A stretch of 6,227 nucleotides of DNA from Muribaculaceae bacterium (GTDB lineage: Bacteria; Bacteroidota; Bacteroidia; Bacteroidales; Muribaculaceae), in the NCBI GenBank assembly GCA_009775535.1, contig VSPW01000119.1, forward strand, positions 1-6,227. Direction: 5' to 3'. Positions 1 through 6,227 of this stretch are shown one piece after another; the stretch's first letter is position 1, and each line of letters begins with the position of its first letter. The notes beneath the pieces are model-generated. The model was not told the DNA's origin, ran no database searches, and worked only from the letters and a program-made list of their open reading frames with translations. The position numbers and the translations under genes were made by a program.

Positions 1-996
1 CTCACTAAGGAATATAAAGATTTGGAGCGGCTTACGCTTACAACCCGCAAGTATCGCGGCGCTCTTGCAAATATAGAAGAGGCGCGTGAAGTGCTGGAAA
101 ATGAAAGTGATGCTGAATTGCGCGAAATGGCTAAGGATGAGCTTGACCAGGCCCAGTCATTGATTCCGGTTCTGGAAGAAGAAATAAAATTGCTGCTTAT
201 ACCTGCCGATCCGGAAGATTCTAAAAATGCAATCTTGGAAATACGTGGAGGCACAGGTGGCGACGAAGCTGCTATTTTTGCCGGGGATTTGTACAAAATG
301 TATACAAAGTATTGTGAATCCAAAGGCTGGTCGGTGGCTGTTACAAGTTTCAGCGAAGGGGCTGCTGGCGGATTCAAGGAAATCGTTATGGCAGTAAGCG
401 GGGATGGTGTCTACGGTACACTTAAATATGAAAGCGGTGTGCATCGTGTACAGCGTGTACCAGCAACAGAGACTCAGGGTAGGGTACATACATCTGCTGC
501 CACCGTAGCTGTACTTCCTGAGGCAGAAGCGTTCGATGTAGAGATAAATGAAGGGGAAATAAAGTGGGATACATTCCGCTCTGGCGGCGCCGGGGGACAG
601 AATGTAAACAAAGTTGAGTCAGGTGTGCGTCTGCGCTATATGTGGCGTAATCCTAACACTGGTGTCTCAGAAGAGATTCTGATTGAATGTACCGAGACCC
701 GTGACCAGCCAAAGAACAAGGAGAGGGCACTTAGCCGTCTTCGTACATTTATCTATGACAAGGAGCATCAGAAATATATTGATGATATTGCATCGAGGCG
801 GAAGACGATGGTTTCCACCGGTGACCGTTCTGCCAAGATACGTACTTACAACTATCCGCAGGGACGAATCACAGACCATCGCATAAACTATACCATATAT
901 AATCTGCAGGCATTTGTAGATGGAGACATACAAGATGTCATAGATCAGCTGATTATTGCAGAGAATGCCGAGAAACTGAAGGCTGCGGAACTTTAA
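1..996 (+). CDS. prfA: Peptide chain release factor 1 (RF1), 5'-truncated by the window edge
   Basis: RF1 recognises UAA and UAG stop codons in the ribosomal A site and triggers hydrolysis of peptidyl-tRNA. The frame is open from base 1 (331 codons, then TAA). Compared with E. coli RF1 as I recall it, about 36-38 N-terminal residues lie outside the window, so the TTG at 22 is internal and not the start. Visible motifs, numbered from the window edge: the conserved GGTGGDEA segment of domain 2; the PAT stop-codon-recognition tripeptide (bases 460-468, residues 154-156), which marks RF1 rather than RF2 (SPF); and the catalytic GGQ (bases 592-600, residues 198-200), whose Gln is the usual target of PrmC methylation. 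The C-terminal segment with TGDRSAKIRTYNYPQGR and DHRIN is typical of the family. The stretch after GGQ is about 8 residues longer than in E. coli. pyrF follows after 28 bp with no visible promoter or terminator between them, which suggests cotranscription. The gene ends in UAA, a codon that RF1 itself reads. Confidence 0.97.
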   Translation, partial: LTKEYKDLERLTLTTRKYRGALANIEEAREVLENESDAELREMAKDELDQAQSLIPVLEEEIKLLLIPADPEDSKNAILEIRGGTGGDEAAIFAGDLYKMYTKYCESKGWSVAVTSFSEGAAGGFKEIVMAVSGDGVYGTLKYESGVHRVQRVPATETQGRVHTSAATVAVLPEAEAFDVEINEGEIKWDTFRSGGAGGQNVNKVESGVRLRYMWRNPNTGVSEEILIECTETRDQPKNKERALSRLRTFIYDKEHQKYIDDIASRRKTMVSTGDRSAKIRTYNYPQGRITDHRINYTIYNLQAFVDGDIQDVIDQLIIAENAEKLKAAEL

Positions 997-1024
997 TCCT
1001 GAAAAAATTAAAATATAATACCCG

Positions 1025-1852
1025 ATGAAACGCCAAGAATTAGTACAACAGATTAAAAGAAAAGGATCATTCCTATGTGTGGGGCTTGACCCTGATATAA
1101 AGAAATTGCCTGTGCATCTGTTGGATGACGAGAACCCGATTTATTCATTTAACCGGGCGATTATTGACGCTACGGCGCAATATGCTGTCGCTTTTAAACC
1201 GAATCTCGCATTCTACGAAGCTCAGGGCCTGAAAGGATGGGAGGCTTTTGAGCTTACAGTCAAATATATAAAGGAAAATTATCCGGAAATATTTATAATT
1301 GCCGATGCCAAGCGTGGCGATATAGGCAATACATCGCGGCTATATGCGCGGTCATTTTTTGAGCATCTGGATCTGGATGCCGTTACAGTGGCCCCATACA
1401 TGGGTAGTGATAGTGTTTCCCCCTTCCTTGGGTATGAAGGTAAATGGGTGATACTTTTGGCATTGACGTCCAATCCAGGAAGCGCTGACTTTCAGATGAT
1501 TGAAGATATTAAAGGGCAGCGCCTTTTTGAACGGGTTCTGGAGACATCGCGTGAATGGGCCTCATCTGAAGAAATGATGTATGTCGTTGGTGCTACACGT
1601 GGACAGTTGCTTGAGGATGTAAGGCGGATAGTGCCTGATAGTTTCTTGCTTGTGCCTGGGGTTGGTGCGCAGGGAGGTTCTCTTGAAGAAGTTGTACGTT
1701 ATGGCATCACTCCGGATTGTGGACTGCTTGTAAATTCTTCTCGTGGCATCATTTTCGCCTCAAATGGAATTGACTTTGCAGATGCCGCGGCAGAAGAGGC
1801 ACGTAAGTTGCGCGATCAGATGGCGTTATTGCTTGAGGAGCATGGAATCTGA
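1025..1852 (+). CDS. pyrF: Orotidine-5'-phosphate decarboxylase (long, type 2 form)
   Basis: This cytosolic enzyme decarboxylates OMP to UMP, the last step of de novo pyrimidine synthesis. The protein has 275 residues, longer than the roughly 230-245-residue E. coli-type enzyme and fitting the 'type 2' PyrF group. It shows the TIM-barrel landmarks in order: GLDPD (20-24, substrate-binding Asp), FKPN (57-60), the catalytic DAKRGDIGNT (D94, K96, D99), APYMG (123-127), PGVGAQGG (211-218) and NSSRGI (237-242), where R240 should hold the phosphate. The ATG at 1025 gives the expected N-terminus just ahead of the first barrel strand. The upstream 28 bp are A-rich with no Shine-Dalgarno sequence, as is usual in Bacteroidota. 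The gene probably shares a transcript with prfA. No convincing terminator follows; only an AT-only hairpin at 1871-1888 lies downstream. Nothing is missing or frameshifted. Confidence 0.96.
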   Translation: MKRQELVQQIKRKGSFLCVGLDPDIKKLPVHLLDDENPIYSFNRAIIDATAQYAVAFKPNLAFYEAQGLKGWEAFELTVKYIKENYPEIFIIADAKRGDIGNTSRLYARSFFEHLDLDAVTVAPYMGSDSVSPFLGYEGKWVILLALTSNPGSADFQMIEDIKGQRLFERVLETSREWASSEEMMYVVGATRGQLLEDVRRIVPDSFLLVPGVGAQGGSLEEVVRYGITPDCGLLVNSSRGIIFASNGIDFADAAAEEARKLRDQMALLLEEHGI

Positions 1853-1870
1853 CCCGCTTTGCTTTGTTAA

Positions 1871-1888
1871 AATTAAACATATTTAATT
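1871..1888. repeat. AT-only inverted repeat downstream of pyrF
   Basis: AATTAAA (1871-1877) and TTTAATT (1882-1888) are inverted around CATA. The 7-bp stem has no G or C and no T-tract follows, so it is a poor terminator for the prfA-pyrF transcript. It overlaps the -33 element of the candidate pgk promoter. A perfect 12-bp palindrome with the same half-sites (ATTAAA/TTTAAT) but no spacer occurs at 1954-1965 in the pgk leader. In DNA this AT-rich such repeats can arise by chance. Confidence 0.3.
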
Positions 1889-1917
1889 GCGATTACGGAA
1901 AAATATCATTAATTTTG
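1886..1917 (+). promoter_or_regulatory. Candidate Bacteroides-type promoter for pgk
   Basis: The sequence TAATTTTG at 1910-1917 matches the Bacteroidetes -7 consensus TAnnTTTG exactly. An ATTG at 1886-1889, one mismatch from the -33 consensus TTTG, lies 20 nt upstream, which is the preferred spacing. Transcription would begin near 1921-1925 and leave a leader of about 55 nt before the pgk ATG. This is the only consensus-quality match I found in the noncoding parts of the window. It is a prediction by eye from a short consensus in AT-rich DNA. Confidence 0.6.
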
Positions 1918-1928
1918 CGTCATCGCAA
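1887..1928. repeat. TTGCG repeats and inverted repeat around the pgk promoter
   Basis: TTGCGAT at 1887-1893 is the exact reverse complement of ATCGCAA at 1922-1928. A further TTGCG at 1915-1919 forms a 5-bp stem with CGCAA (1924-1928) around the loop TCAT. The copies overlap the predicted -33 element, the -7 element and the likely start site. They could be an operator or a small hairpin at the 5' end of the transcript, or chance. The sequence shows the repeats directly; any regulatory role is inference. Confidence 0.35.
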
Positions 1929-1978
1929 CAGCGGTATGCATTTAAGGTAAAACATTAAATTTAATATATTCACTTTCA

Positions 1979-3226
1979 ATGAAAATCGACAATTACAACT
2001 TCTCAGGAAAGAAGGCAATCGTCCGTGTGGACTTCAATGTGCCCCTTGATGAAAACGGTAAAATCACCGATGATACCCGTATCCGCGGTGCTCTTCCAAC
2101 ACTCAAGAAAATCTTGGAAGATGGTGGAAGCCTTATTATCATGTCCCATATGGGCAAGCCCAAAGGCAAGGTTAATCCAAAATTCTCATTGTCTCAGATT
2201 AAGGACGATGTAGCAAAGGCTCTTGGACGTGATGTGAAATTTGCTCCTGATTGCGCAAATGCAGCAGAGGCAGCCGCTTCACTGCAGCCTGGAGAAGTAC
2301 TGTTGCTTGAAAACCTACGTTTCTATCCAGAAGAAGAGGGCAAGCCCGTAGGGATTGACAAAGAAGATCCTGCTTACGGAGATGCCAAGAAGGAAATGAA
2401 GGAACGTCAGAAAAAATTTGCTGAGACTCTTGCCAGCTATGCTGATGTATATGTAAACGATGCGTTTGGTACAGCACACCGCAAGCATGCATCCACTGCT
2501 GTCATTGCTGATAGCTTTAGTGCGGATGACAAGATGCTTGGCTACCTTATGGAAAAGGAAGTCCAGGCTGTTGATAATATTCTTAGCGACATCAAGCGTC
2601 CTTTCACAGCAATAATGGGAGGCTCAAAGGTGTCAACAAAGATTGGTATTATCGAGAACCTTATGGACAAAGTCGACAACCTGATTCTCTGTGGCGGTAT
2701 GACATATACATTCGCAAAGGCACAGGGCGGAAAGATAGGTTTGTCTATATGCGAGGACGATAAGCTTGATCTGGCTCTTGACATCATGAAGAAGGCAAAG
2801 GAAAAAGGTGTAAACCTAGTTCTTGGTACAGACTGTGTTGCAGGTGATGCATTCAGCAATGATGCCAATACTCAGGTCGTATCATGCATGGATATTCCTG
2901 AAGGATGGGAAGGCATGGATGCCGGTCCTGATACACGTAAGTCTTTTGCTGATGTCATCAAGAGTGCAAAGACAATCCTTTGGAACGGTCCTGCCGGTGT
3001 ATTTGAGTTTGATAATTTCTCTGCCGGAAGCCGTGCTATTGCAGAAGCAATCGTTGAGGCCACCAATAATGGTGCTTTCTCGCTCGTAGGTGGAGGCGAT
3101 TCCGTAGCATGTGTCAACAAATTCGGTATGGCCGATCAGGTTAGCTATGTGTCTACTGGCGGTGGCGCTCTGCTTGAGGCTATTGAAGGAAAGATACTCC
3201 CGGGTATTGCTGCTATCAAGGGCTGA
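1979..3226 (+). CDS. pgk: Phosphoglycerate kinase
   Basis: This cytosolic glycolytic enzyme transfers phosphate between 1,3-bisphosphoglycerate and ADP, giving 3-phosphoglycerate and ATP. The protein has 415 residues and both Rossmann-like domains. N-terminal (phosphoglycerate) side: signature VRVDFNVP (15-22, with R16, D18, N20), R34, SHMGKPKG (56-63), ENLRF (R114) and DAFGTAHRKHAS (R168). C-terminal (nucleotide) side: GGSKVSTK (214-221, K217 near the transferred phosphate), LCGGMTYTF (237-245), WNGPAGVFEF (335-344), the GGGDS loop (371-375) and STGGGALLE (392-400). Between ENLRF and DAFGTAHR it carries 45 residues, against about 24 in E. coli as I recall it: a charged insertion. The ATG at 1979 gives a normal N-terminus; an AAGG at 1944-1947 is too far upstream to act as a Shine-Dalgarno. 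It probably forms a single-gene transcript, with its own promoter and a strong terminator after the stop. Confidence 0.98.
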   Translation: MKIDNYNFSGKKAIVRVDFNVPLDENGKITDDTRIRGALPTLKKILEDGGSLIIMSHMGKPKGKVNPKFSLSQIKDDVAKALGRDVKFAPDCANAAEAAASLQPGEVLLLENLRFYPEEEGKPVGIDKEDPAYGDAKKEMKERQKKFAETLASYADVYVNDAFGTAHRKHASTAVIADSFSADDKMLGYLMEKEVQAVDNILSDIKRPFTAIMGGSKVSTKIGIIENLMDKVDNLILCGGMTYTFAKAQGGKIGLSICEDDKLDLALDIMKKAKEKGVNLVLGTDCVAGDAFSNDANTQVVSCMDIPEGWEGMDAGPDTRKSFADVIKSAKTILWNGPAGVFEFDNFSAGSRAIAEAIVEATNNGAFSLVGGGDSVACVNKFGMADQVSYVSTGGGALLEAIEGKILPGIAAIKG

Positions 3227-3257
3227 TTTTTGTAGATTGTACATATAATAAATTAAT

Positions 3258-3300
3258 AATGGCCTCCGTCAATTTGTACGTCGGAGGCCATTGATTTTTT
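3258..3300 (+). terminator. Strong rho-independent terminator after pgk
   Basis: The 11-nt arm AATGGCCTCCG (3258-3268) pairs perfectly with CGGAGGCCATT (3282-3292) around a 13-nt loop. The stem is followed by GA and six T (3295-3300). It begins 31 bp after the pgk stop. The GC-rich stem and T-run on the + strand fit an intrinsic terminator for pgk. No comparable T-run exists for the other direction, so it appears to act one way only. A GGAGG at 3283-3287 looks like a Shine-Dalgarno but lies inside the stem and 21 nt from the next ATG, so I do not read it as one. Confidence 0.9.
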
Positions 3301-3308
3301 GGGATTTC

Positions 3309-4505
3309 ATGACACCACAGACCATTGATTGGATTGAGGCACACAAAGACGATGATACATCCGCATTGAGGCTTAAGTACCATGGGATGTCAGAGGATGT
3401 GTCAGGTATAGATTATACTTATGCAATATTGCAGGTCGAATGCAGAAGGAAGGCGGCAAAAAAATTGGCGTCTACGTTGCGGTGTCGTGCCTTTGAGTTT
3501 CCTACCGCATTATCGGCGGAACAATCTACAAGTGACCGCTTGGCCGCGTTCCATGCATCCATGATTCCACAAGGGGCATCTGTTGTCGATTTGACATCTG
3601 GCCTTGGGATAGATGTTTTCCATTTCGCTGGACTGGCATCACATGTTACCGCTGTTGAGATTGACCCTGTGGTTGCCGGTGCGCTCATAAATAACGCTGC
3701 TGTCCTGGGGTTGGATAATATCAATGTGGTAAATGCCGACTGTAGGGATTTCCTTGCCGATTTGCCACATTATGACGTAGCCTTCATCGATCCCGCCCGC
3801 CGTGGAGACGGTGGCCGCCGATTGTATGCGTTGGAAGAATGCCGGCCAAATATAATTGAAATGATTCCGTCCCTGTCCCGCTGTTGTGGCACTCTTGTGG
3901 TCAAGATGTCCCCTATGCTGGATGTGACAGCCGTATGCCGCCAATTGTCTCCATATATAGTTAAGTTGATTGCTATTGGCGATAGGCATGAATGTAAGGA
4001 ATTGGTGGCAGTGTTGGATTTCAATGCAAATATGCAGTTTGAGGATGTGTCCTTGCAGGCGGTGACACTGATGCATGATGACGGATTGCATAGACTGGTT
4101 TTTACAGACCAGGAAAGGCGCAGTGCAGAACCGGACTATGCGGAGCCATCGATAGGCGATATGATTATAGAGCCATATCCATCGGTGATGAAAATGGCCC
4201 CATGGAATGTGGTATGTGACAGATACGGACTGTCTGCGCTTCATCCCAACAGCCATCTGTATATAGGTAAGGACGATTGTAGTGAAATTGGGGTAAATTA
4301 TACGGTCAAGGATGTGATACCATATTCTTCCAGTGAAATTAAACGGTTGGCACGCCGTTATCCGCGTTTGTCAGTGGCCACACGGAATTTCCCTTTAAAT
4401 GCCGATGCGCTTAGGAAAAAATTGCATGTAGCTGATGCCGATGCTCCACGGTTATATGCAACGACGCTTCTTGATGGCCTAAAAGTGATGATTATAGCAT
4501 CTTGA
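3309..4505 (+). CDS. Class I SAM-dependent methyltransferase with THUMP-like C-terminal domain (PG_1098-type)
   Basis: Probable S-adenosylmethionine-dependent methyltransferase of 398 residues. Residues 1-85 form an N-terminal region ending in FEFPTALSAEQSTSD, which resembles the ferredoxin-like domain of the Porphyromonas gingivalis PG_1098 family. The Rossmann-fold catalytic domain follows: motif I VVDLTSGLGID (92-102, SAM-binding Gly loop), acidic VEIDP (116-120), NADCRDF (142-148) and the motif IV-like FIDPARRG (159-166), which recalls the DPPR and NPPY catalytic loops of nucleic-acid methyltransferases. The region from about 315 to 395 (starting HLYIGKDD) corresponds to the THUMP-like domain, suggesting an RNA substrate. 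The target base is unknown. I chose the ATG at 3309; an in-frame TTG at 3291 sits inside the pgk terminator. No Shine-Dalgarno is visible. The gene lies just beyond a terminator, so it needs its own promoter or read-through. The receptor gene starts 36 bp after its stop. The methyltransferase call is firm; RNA specificity is inference. Confidence 0.88.
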   Translation: MTPQTIDWIEAHKDDDTSALRLKYHGMSEDVSGIDYTYAILQVECRRKAAKKLASTLRCRAFEFPTALSAEQSTSDRLAAFHASMIPQGASVVDLTSGLGIDVFHFAGLASHVTAVEIDPVVAGALINNAAVLGLDNINVVNADCRDFLADLPHYDVAFIDPARRGDGGRRLYALEECRPNIIEMIPSLSRCCGTLVVKMSPMLDVTAVCRQLSPYIVKLIAIGDRHECKELVAVLDFNANMQFEDVSLQAVTLMHDDGLHRLVFTDQERRSAEPDYAEPSIGDMIIEPYPSVMKMAPWNVVCDRYGLSALHPNSHLYIGKDDCSEIGVNYTVKDVIPYSSSEIKRLARRYPRLSVATRNFPLNADALRKKLHVADADAPRLYATTLLDGLKVMIIAS

Positions 4506-4541
4506 GGCAATTATTTGCAAGAATCGACGTTAAGCATATTG

Positions 4542-6227
4542 ATGAAACGTATGTATTTTAGGAATGTGTTTCTTGCATTGGCCATGGTATTGTCCATATC
4601 AATGGAGGTATGTGCTGCAGTCAAGATCCGGGGAAAGGTCACGGATGAGAAAAATGACCCCATGGAATTTGTCACAGTGCGTATCGCAGGGACAGCCTTG
4701 GGTGCGACCACCGGACTTGACGGTGGCTACAATATCTCGGCGGCTGATGCTGACACCATAAGGGTAATTTTCTCATGCATTGGATATATGGAATCCAAGC
4801 GTACTCTGATAGGGGCGAAAGGCGATGTCACCGTTAATGTCAAGATGGAGCCGTCTTCCCATCAGCTTCAGGAAGTTCAGGTCACGGACTTTCAAAAGCA
4901 GACAGGCGCAATGCAGGCCATAGCATCCGATTCTTACCGTATGTCACCAGATGTGTCCGGAGGAAGTGTGGAATCGTTGCTCCAGACAATGGCAGGGGTG
5001 AATTCCAATAATGAGATGTCTTCACAATATTCCGTAAGGGGTGGTACATACGATGAAAATTCAGTGTATATAAATGGTGTCGAAGTTTATCGCCCGCAGT
5101 TGGTGTCGTCTGGACAACAGGAAGGATTGAGCATTATAAATCCTGATATGGTTGGTGCGGTTGGCTTTTCTACTGGCGGATTTTCAGCGGAATACGGCGA
5201 CCGTATGTCTTCTGTACTTGATATCACATACCGTCAGCCGGAATCGTTTGAAGGTTCTGCATCGTTGAGCCTTATGGGGGGGAGCTTGAGTGTAGGGACT
5301 TCCTCCAGAAGATTTTCAATGCTTCATGGCGTAAGATATAAAAGCAATGCATCATTGCTGTCCTCAATGGAGGAGAAAGGGGAATATGATCCACGGTATT
5401 TCGATTATCAGACATTCATGACCTATAGGATCGGGGCGAAGTGGACAGCATCAATACTAGGAAATATTGCGGTGAACAATTATAAATTTATTCCGCACGA
5501 CAGGACTACAAGCTTTGGCACAATGGTAGATGCCAAAAAATTTACCGTATATTTCGATGGTCAGGAAAAAGACCGTTTCGAGACTTTCTTCGGTGCTGTA
5601 TCCTTGAACTATCGGCCGTCAAAGAAGACTGATTTTACATTACTCGCTTCGGGATACCTTACCAATGAGCTGGTTACCTATGACATATCAGGTGAGTATT
5701 GGCTGGACCAGGCTGGAGCTGGAGGAGGTGATGGTGATGATGGCATTGGTGGGGAACTCGGTGTAGGTAAATATCTGGAACATGCCAGAAACCGCTTGAA
5801 GGCGTCTGTGTTTTCAATCGGTTTGCGAGGTAATACGGGTATTAATCACCATAATCTTTCATATGGCATTACGTTCAACCACGAGAAGATTCATGACCGG
5901 GCAAGGGAATGGGAGTTGCGGGATTCGGCGGGATACTCGTTGCCGTCTACAGGAGAGGCCGTCAAGATGATATACAATCTGGATTCGCGGCATGACATTT
6001 CAACGACACGCCTCTCTGCATTTGTCCAGGATGCATACAGGATGTCTACATCTGCCGGATATCTTACTATTAATGCAGGATTACGTATGAGCTATTGGAA
6101 CTTCAATAGCGAATTTTTGTTGTCACCGCGGCTTAACATCGGATTTGTCCCAGAGGCACATCCGCGTTGGACATTCCGTTTTGCCACAGGGCTGTACTAT
6201 CAGTCTCCTTTCTATAAAGAATATCGT
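4542..6227 (+). CDS. TonB-dependent outer-membrane receptor, 3' end beyond the window
   Basis: The frame stays open from ATG 4542 to the last base (562 codons, no stop). Residues 1-26 are a signal peptide: a basic start (MKRMYFR), a hydrophobic core, and VCAA as a signal peptidase I site. The cysteine lacks a proper lipobox, so it is not a lipoprotein. Residues 28-103 match a carboxypeptidase-regulatory-like domain (IRGKVTDE start, GLDGGYNI, FSCIGY). EVQVTDF (111-117) is a TonB-box-like segment. The plug spans about 125-230, with SVRGGTYDENSVYINGVEV and GGFSAEYGDRMSSVLDI. Barrel strands follow from about 232, including GEYDPRYFDYQTFMTY and KYLEHARNRL. A Gly/Asp-rich stretch occupies 390-409. 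At this point it is shorter than SusC-type receptors, and no SusD partner is visible. Such receptors import siderophores, cobalamin, glycans or other large ligands using TonB-ExbBD energy; the ligand here is unknown. A second ATG at 4551 is a possible start, but 4542 retains the positive n-region. Probably cotranscribed with the methyltransferase. Confidence 0.93.
   Translation, partial: MKRMYFRNVFLALAMVLSISMEVCAAVKIRGKVTDEKNDPMEFVTVRIAGTALGATTGLDGGYNISAADADTIRVIFSCIGYMESKRTLIGAKGDVTVNVKMEPSSHQLQEVQVTDFQKQTGAMQAIASDSYRMSPDVSGGSVESLLQTMAGVNSNNEMSSQYSVRGGTYDENSVYINGVEVYRPQLVSSGQQEGLSIINPDMVGAVGFSTGGFSAEYGDRMSSVLDITYRQPESFEGSASLSLMGGSLSVGTSSRRFSMLHGVRYKSNASLLSSMEEKGEYDPRYFDYQTFMTYRIGAKWTASILGNIAVNNYKFIPHDRTTSFGTMVDAKKFTVYFDGQEKDRFETFFGAVSLNYRPSKKTDFTLLASGYLTNELVTYDISGEYWLDQAGAGGGDGDDGIGGELGVGKYLEHARNRLKASVFSIGLRGNTGINHHNLSYGITFNHEKIHDRAREWELRDSAGYSLPSTGEAVKMIYNLDSRHDISTTRLSAFVQDAYRMSTSAGYLTINAGLRMSYWNFNSEFLLSPRLNIGFVPEAHPRWTFRFATGLYYQSPFYKEYR

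Noticed and set aside
22..24. TTG as the prfA start codon
   Set aside because: The frame is open to base 1, and the upstream residues (LTKEYKD) align with conserved RF1 sequence, so the true start is outside the window.
1871..1888. AT-only hairpin as a terminator for prfA-pyrF
   Set aside because: The stem has no G or C and no T-tract follows, so termination is unlikely; kept only as a repeat.
2199..3244. Several - strand open frames opposite pgk
   Set aside because: pgk is unmistakable on the + strand and these frames have no domain or motif support.
3291..3293. TTG as the methyltransferase start codon
   Set aside because: It lies inside the terminator stem and T-tract; the ATG at 3309 is in the same frame and gives a sensible N-terminus.
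3639..4256. 205-codon open frame on the - strand
   Set aside because: It is fully antisense to the methyltransferase, has a composition rich in His, Gln and Ile with no recognisable motif, and so is a shadow of the real gene.
4506..4541. Promoter for the receptor in the short gap, using ATTATTTG at 4510-4517
   Set aside because: It lacks the TA of the -7 box and has no TTTG at the right distance upstream; cotranscription with the methyltransferase is simpler.
4564..4761. Small + strand open frame of 65 codons
   Set aside because: It overlaps the signal peptide and first domain of the TonB-dependent receptor in another frame, and the receptor frame has clear homology.
1..6227. A new defence, mobile or biosynthetic system
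   Set aside because: Every long frame is explained by a known housekeeping or transport family, and I saw no transposase, integrase, CRISPR repeat, tRNA or att-like repeat.

Overview
The window reads as ordinary chromosomal sequence from a member of the Bacteroidota, most likely the order Bacteroidales. The clues are a promoter of the Bacteroides type (TAnnTTTG -7 box), starts without a Shine-Dalgarno sequence, Bacteroidetes-style insertions in RF1 and phosphoglycerate kinase, a PG_1098-type methyltransferase with a THUMP-like C-terminal domain, and a TonB-dependent receptor with an N-terminal carboxypeptidase-regulatory-like domain. I cannot name a genus from the sequence alone. All genes are on the + strand.

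Layout: (1) 1-996, prfA (peptide chain release factor 1), missing roughly its first 36-38 codons at the left edge. (2) 1025-1852, pyrF (orotidine-5'-phosphate decarboxylase, long 'type 2' form), only 28 bp after prfA and probably in the same transcript. (3) 1853-1978, an AT-rich intergenic region with a good candidate promoter for pgk (about 1886-1917) and several small inverted repeats. (4) 1979-3226, pgk (phosphoglycerate kinase), followed by a strong intrinsic terminator at 3258-3300. (5) 3309-4505, a class I SAM-dependent methyltransferase, probably acting on RNA, whose ATG lies only 8 bp beyond the terminator T-tract. (6) 4542-6227, the start of a TonB-dependent outer-membrane receptor that is open to the right edge: 562 codons with no stop, including signal peptide, carboxypeptidase-regulatory-like domain, TonB-box-like segment, plug and part of the barrel.

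Functionally these are housekeeping genes for translation termination, UMP synthesis and glycolysis, then a probable RNA-modification enzyme, then an envelope transporter. They look like three transcription units (prfA-pyrF; pgk alone; methyltransferase plus receptor) rather than one pathway. I found no RNA genes, CRISPR arrays, insertion sequences or signs of recent transfer, and no evidence of a new multi-gene system. The points most worth checking are the promoter/terminator architecture around pgk, the unknown substrate of the methyltransferase, and a Gly/Asp-rich loop in the receptor.
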